Shown one piece after another: positions 6,071 through 7,269 of a stretch of DNA of 7,269 bases; the stretch's first letter is position 1, and each line of letters opens with the position of its first letter. The DNA comes from an uncultured Lachnospiraceae bacterium (lineage in GTDB: Bacteria > Bacillota > Clostridia > Lachnospirales > Lachnospiraceae). The stretch spans positions 1 through 7,269 of the forward strand of contig CALDIE010000124.1 in assembly GCA_937901625.1 (NCBI GenBank), in the 5' to 3' direction. A program made the translations under genes and the position numbers. A model generated the notes under the pieces. That model was not told the DNA's origin, ran no database searches, and saw only the letters and a list, made by a program, of their open reading frames with translations.

Positions 6071-7120
6071 TCAGGCTTTCTCTCCCCGTAATCTCTTTCT
6101 GAACTTACGATATCCAAACAACACACAATACCATACAAAAAACAACAGGTTGGACTTTTTATGCAAACTTATAAGTTTTTGGTCTTCTGCCGCAACCATT
6201 CGTGAATAATACGGATTTTGGTCATACTCCGGAAGGAGTACCTGCATCCCCTCCCGTAAAAGCTCCGTATGGGAAGGTTTCCGGTGTACTCCGCTGTACA
6301 TATAGGAAAACAGGGTTGTCACATAGTAGAGTTCGGTAAAACGGAACTCGATCTCTTCTCGGTATTTTCCCATCAGTCCGCGCCGGTGGCATTCTTCAAG
6401 CAATATCTCCCCCGCCTTCATACGATCCCGGCATTTTTCCCACGTAACATGGTGTGTCGTGGATTCCGGTACCGTCAGGTAGTAGTACAACGGCTCCTCC
6501 ACCCTTTCAAAATGTTCAAAATACATTGACCATAAGGGGGAGGCGCAATTATCTTCATAAAAAATCCCTTCCGGAAAGGTAAGATCGTGTTTTTTTAACA
6601 CTTCTCTCTTATAGATCTTTACGACCATACTGCCGGAGCGTAAGATCATCTTCTTATGCTCTTCATCTCCCATCACCCCGGTCTGATCGGCGGTATTGTT
6701 TGTCACGATCTTTCCGACGTCAAATGTGTAGCGATCTACGATGTTGTAATCACACCCGACCATATCCGCGCCCGTCTCTTCGGCCTTATTTAACAGTTTC
6801 CGGTACATATCCGGATCCACGAAATCATCACTGTCCACAAAGCCGACCCATTCTCCGCTTGCCATCTTAAGACCACGGTTTTTAGCGCCGCCCTGGCGGT
6901 GATTTTGTGCGCTTAAGATCACTTTCATCCTTCCCGGATGTTCGCGGTTTACACGATTCTCATATTCTTTAAGGACCTTTGCCGATGAATCCAGCGAAGC
7001 GTCGTCCACGGCGATGATCTCATAATCATCCACCGTCTGCCGCAAAAGAGAGTCCAGACAGTGATTCAGTTTTTCTTCCGCCGCCATGTTATATACCGGC
7101 ACGATTATGGATAAGAGCAT
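6071..7120 (-). CDS. Family 2 glycosyltransferase (GT-A fold)
   Basis: A 349-residue cytoplasmic sugar transferase that would move a sugar from a nucleotide-activated donor to an acceptor. The GT2 hallmarks are in order: the N-terminal strand LSIIVPVYN (3-11), the nucleotide-binding acidic pair in VDDASLD (38-44), GGAKNRG (77-83), the metal-binding DSDD (96-99), and an ED pair at 189-190 in GIFYEDN where the family usually has its catalytic base. The C-terminal 90 residues are helical and hold one hydrophobic stretch (about 324-337) followed by a basic tail, suggesting membrane association. It lacks the paired C-terminal membrane helices typical of GtrB or DPM-type polyprenyl-phosphate glycosyltransferases. 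ATG at 7120 sits 11 bases after AAAGGA (7137-7132). It is 21 bases upstream of pseF, so transfer of pseudaminic acid or a neighbouring residue is an inference from context; donor and acceptor cannot be read from the sequence. Confidence 0.9.
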   Translation of the reverse strand: MLLSIIVPVYNMAAEEKLNHCLDSLLRQTVDDYEIIAVDDASLDSSAKVLKEYENRVNREHPGRMKVILSAQNHRQGGAKNRGLKMASGEWVGFVDSDDFVDPDMYRKLLNKAEETGADMVGCDYNIVDRYTFDVGKIVTNNTADQTGVMGDEEHKKMILRSGSMVVKIYKREVLKKHDLTFPEGIFYEDNCASPLWSMYFEHFERVEEPLYYYLTVPESTTHHVTWEKCRDRMKAGEILLEECHRRGLMGKYREEIEFRFTELYYVTTLFSYMYSGVHRKPSHTELLREGMQVLLPEYDQNPYYSRMVAAEDQKLISLHKKSNLLFFVWYCVLFGYRKFRKRLRGEKA

Positions 7121-7152
7121 CCTTCCATCCGTCCTTTCAGCAAAACGCGTCC

Positions 7153-7269
7153 TTACTCAAAAATCTCTCTTACGATCCGCTCTGCTCCCTGTCCGTCGAT
7201 CACTTCTCTGAGGCGGAGTGAGCGTATCCTTCTCTCTTTTCCGTCTTCAACTGCCTCTTTAAGCACTTC
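7153..7269 (-). CDS. 3' end of a gene, possibly PseG-type UDP-sugar hydrolase (partial)
   Basis: Only the last 38 codons and a TAA stop are inside the window; the start lies beyond the right edge. The visible tail is charged and helical, and it ends with the motif IDGQGAERIVREIF. A 'DGxGxxRI' segment at the extreme C-terminus is what I remember of PseG (UDP-2,4-diacetamido-2,4,6-trideoxy-beta-L-altropyranose hydrolase) and related GT28-like proteins of the pseudaminic and legionaminic acid pathways. A pseF gene follows two genes downstream, which agrees with this. The identification rests on a very short piece plus context, so another protein with a similar tail is possible. A 32-base spacer separates its stop from the glycosyltransferase gene, and the shared strand suggests one transcript. 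Confidence 0.55.
   Translation of the reverse strand, partial: EVLKEAVEDGKERRIRSLRLREVIDGQGAERIVREIFE

Noticed and set aside
5792..6209. Plus-strand open frames of 90-99 codons opposite pseF and the end of the GT2 gene.
   Set aside because: They lie antisense to well-supported genes, their translations look unlike real proteins, and no start signal is seen.
7105..7128. Out-of-frame ATG and 7-codon frame overlapping the start of the GT2 gene.
   Set aside because: The upstream AAAGGA is only three bases away, too close for good initiation, and the frame is tiny. It is most likely chance.

Overview
The window reads as the inside of a surface-glycan or protein-glycosylation gene cluster from a low-to-mid GC Gram-positive bacterium. 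A Lachnospiraceae-like clostridium is my best guess. This rests on moderate GC content, purine-rich Shine-Dalgarno sites such as AAAGGAG, tight gene packing and the protein families present; nothing in the window fixes the taxon. Every supported gene is on the minus strand, so transcription runs from high to low coordinates. No promoter, terminator, tRNA, mobile element or CRISPR array is visible. The window is a slice of one longer operon-like run.

In transcription order: (1) the last 38 codons of a gene entering from the right (7269-7153), whose end resembles the C-terminus of PseG-type UDP-sugar hydrolases; (2) a family 2 glycosyltransferase (7120-6071); (3) a well-supported pseudaminic acid cytidylyltransferase, PseF (6049-5327); (4) a 598-residue three-part membrane protein made of an unrecognised N-terminal region, an acyltransferase-3 domain and a GtrA domain (5323-3527); (5) a free-standing GtrA-family protein (3530-3078); (6) a 616-residue polytopic membrane protein with the layout of a GT-C glycosyltransferase (3081-1231); (7) a spacer holding a possible 17-codon reading frame (1206-1153); (8) a WecE/RffA-type dTDP-4-amino-4,6-dideoxygalactose transaminase (1156-23). 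Genes 4/5 and 5/6 overlap by four bases (ATGA), 3 and 4 are three bases apart, and the small frame in 7 overlaps wecE in the same ATGA manner.

Taken together, the genes point to two unusual aminodeoxysugars. PseF activates pseudaminic acid as CMP-Pse, and WecE makes dTDP-Fuc4N. The GT2 enzyme would work on the cytoplasmic side. The GtrA proteins would move or help present polyprenyl-phosphate sugars across the membrane. The GT-C-like protein would use them outside, and the acyltransferase would decorate the glycan. The acceptor (flagellin, another surface protein, or a wall or capsular polymer) cannot be told from this window. The points most worth a second look are the acyltransferase-GtrA fusion with its unknown N-terminal region, the two adjacent divergent GtrA modules feeding one GT-C-like protein, and the reading frame that stays open past the stop of the GT-C gene up to the wecE start.
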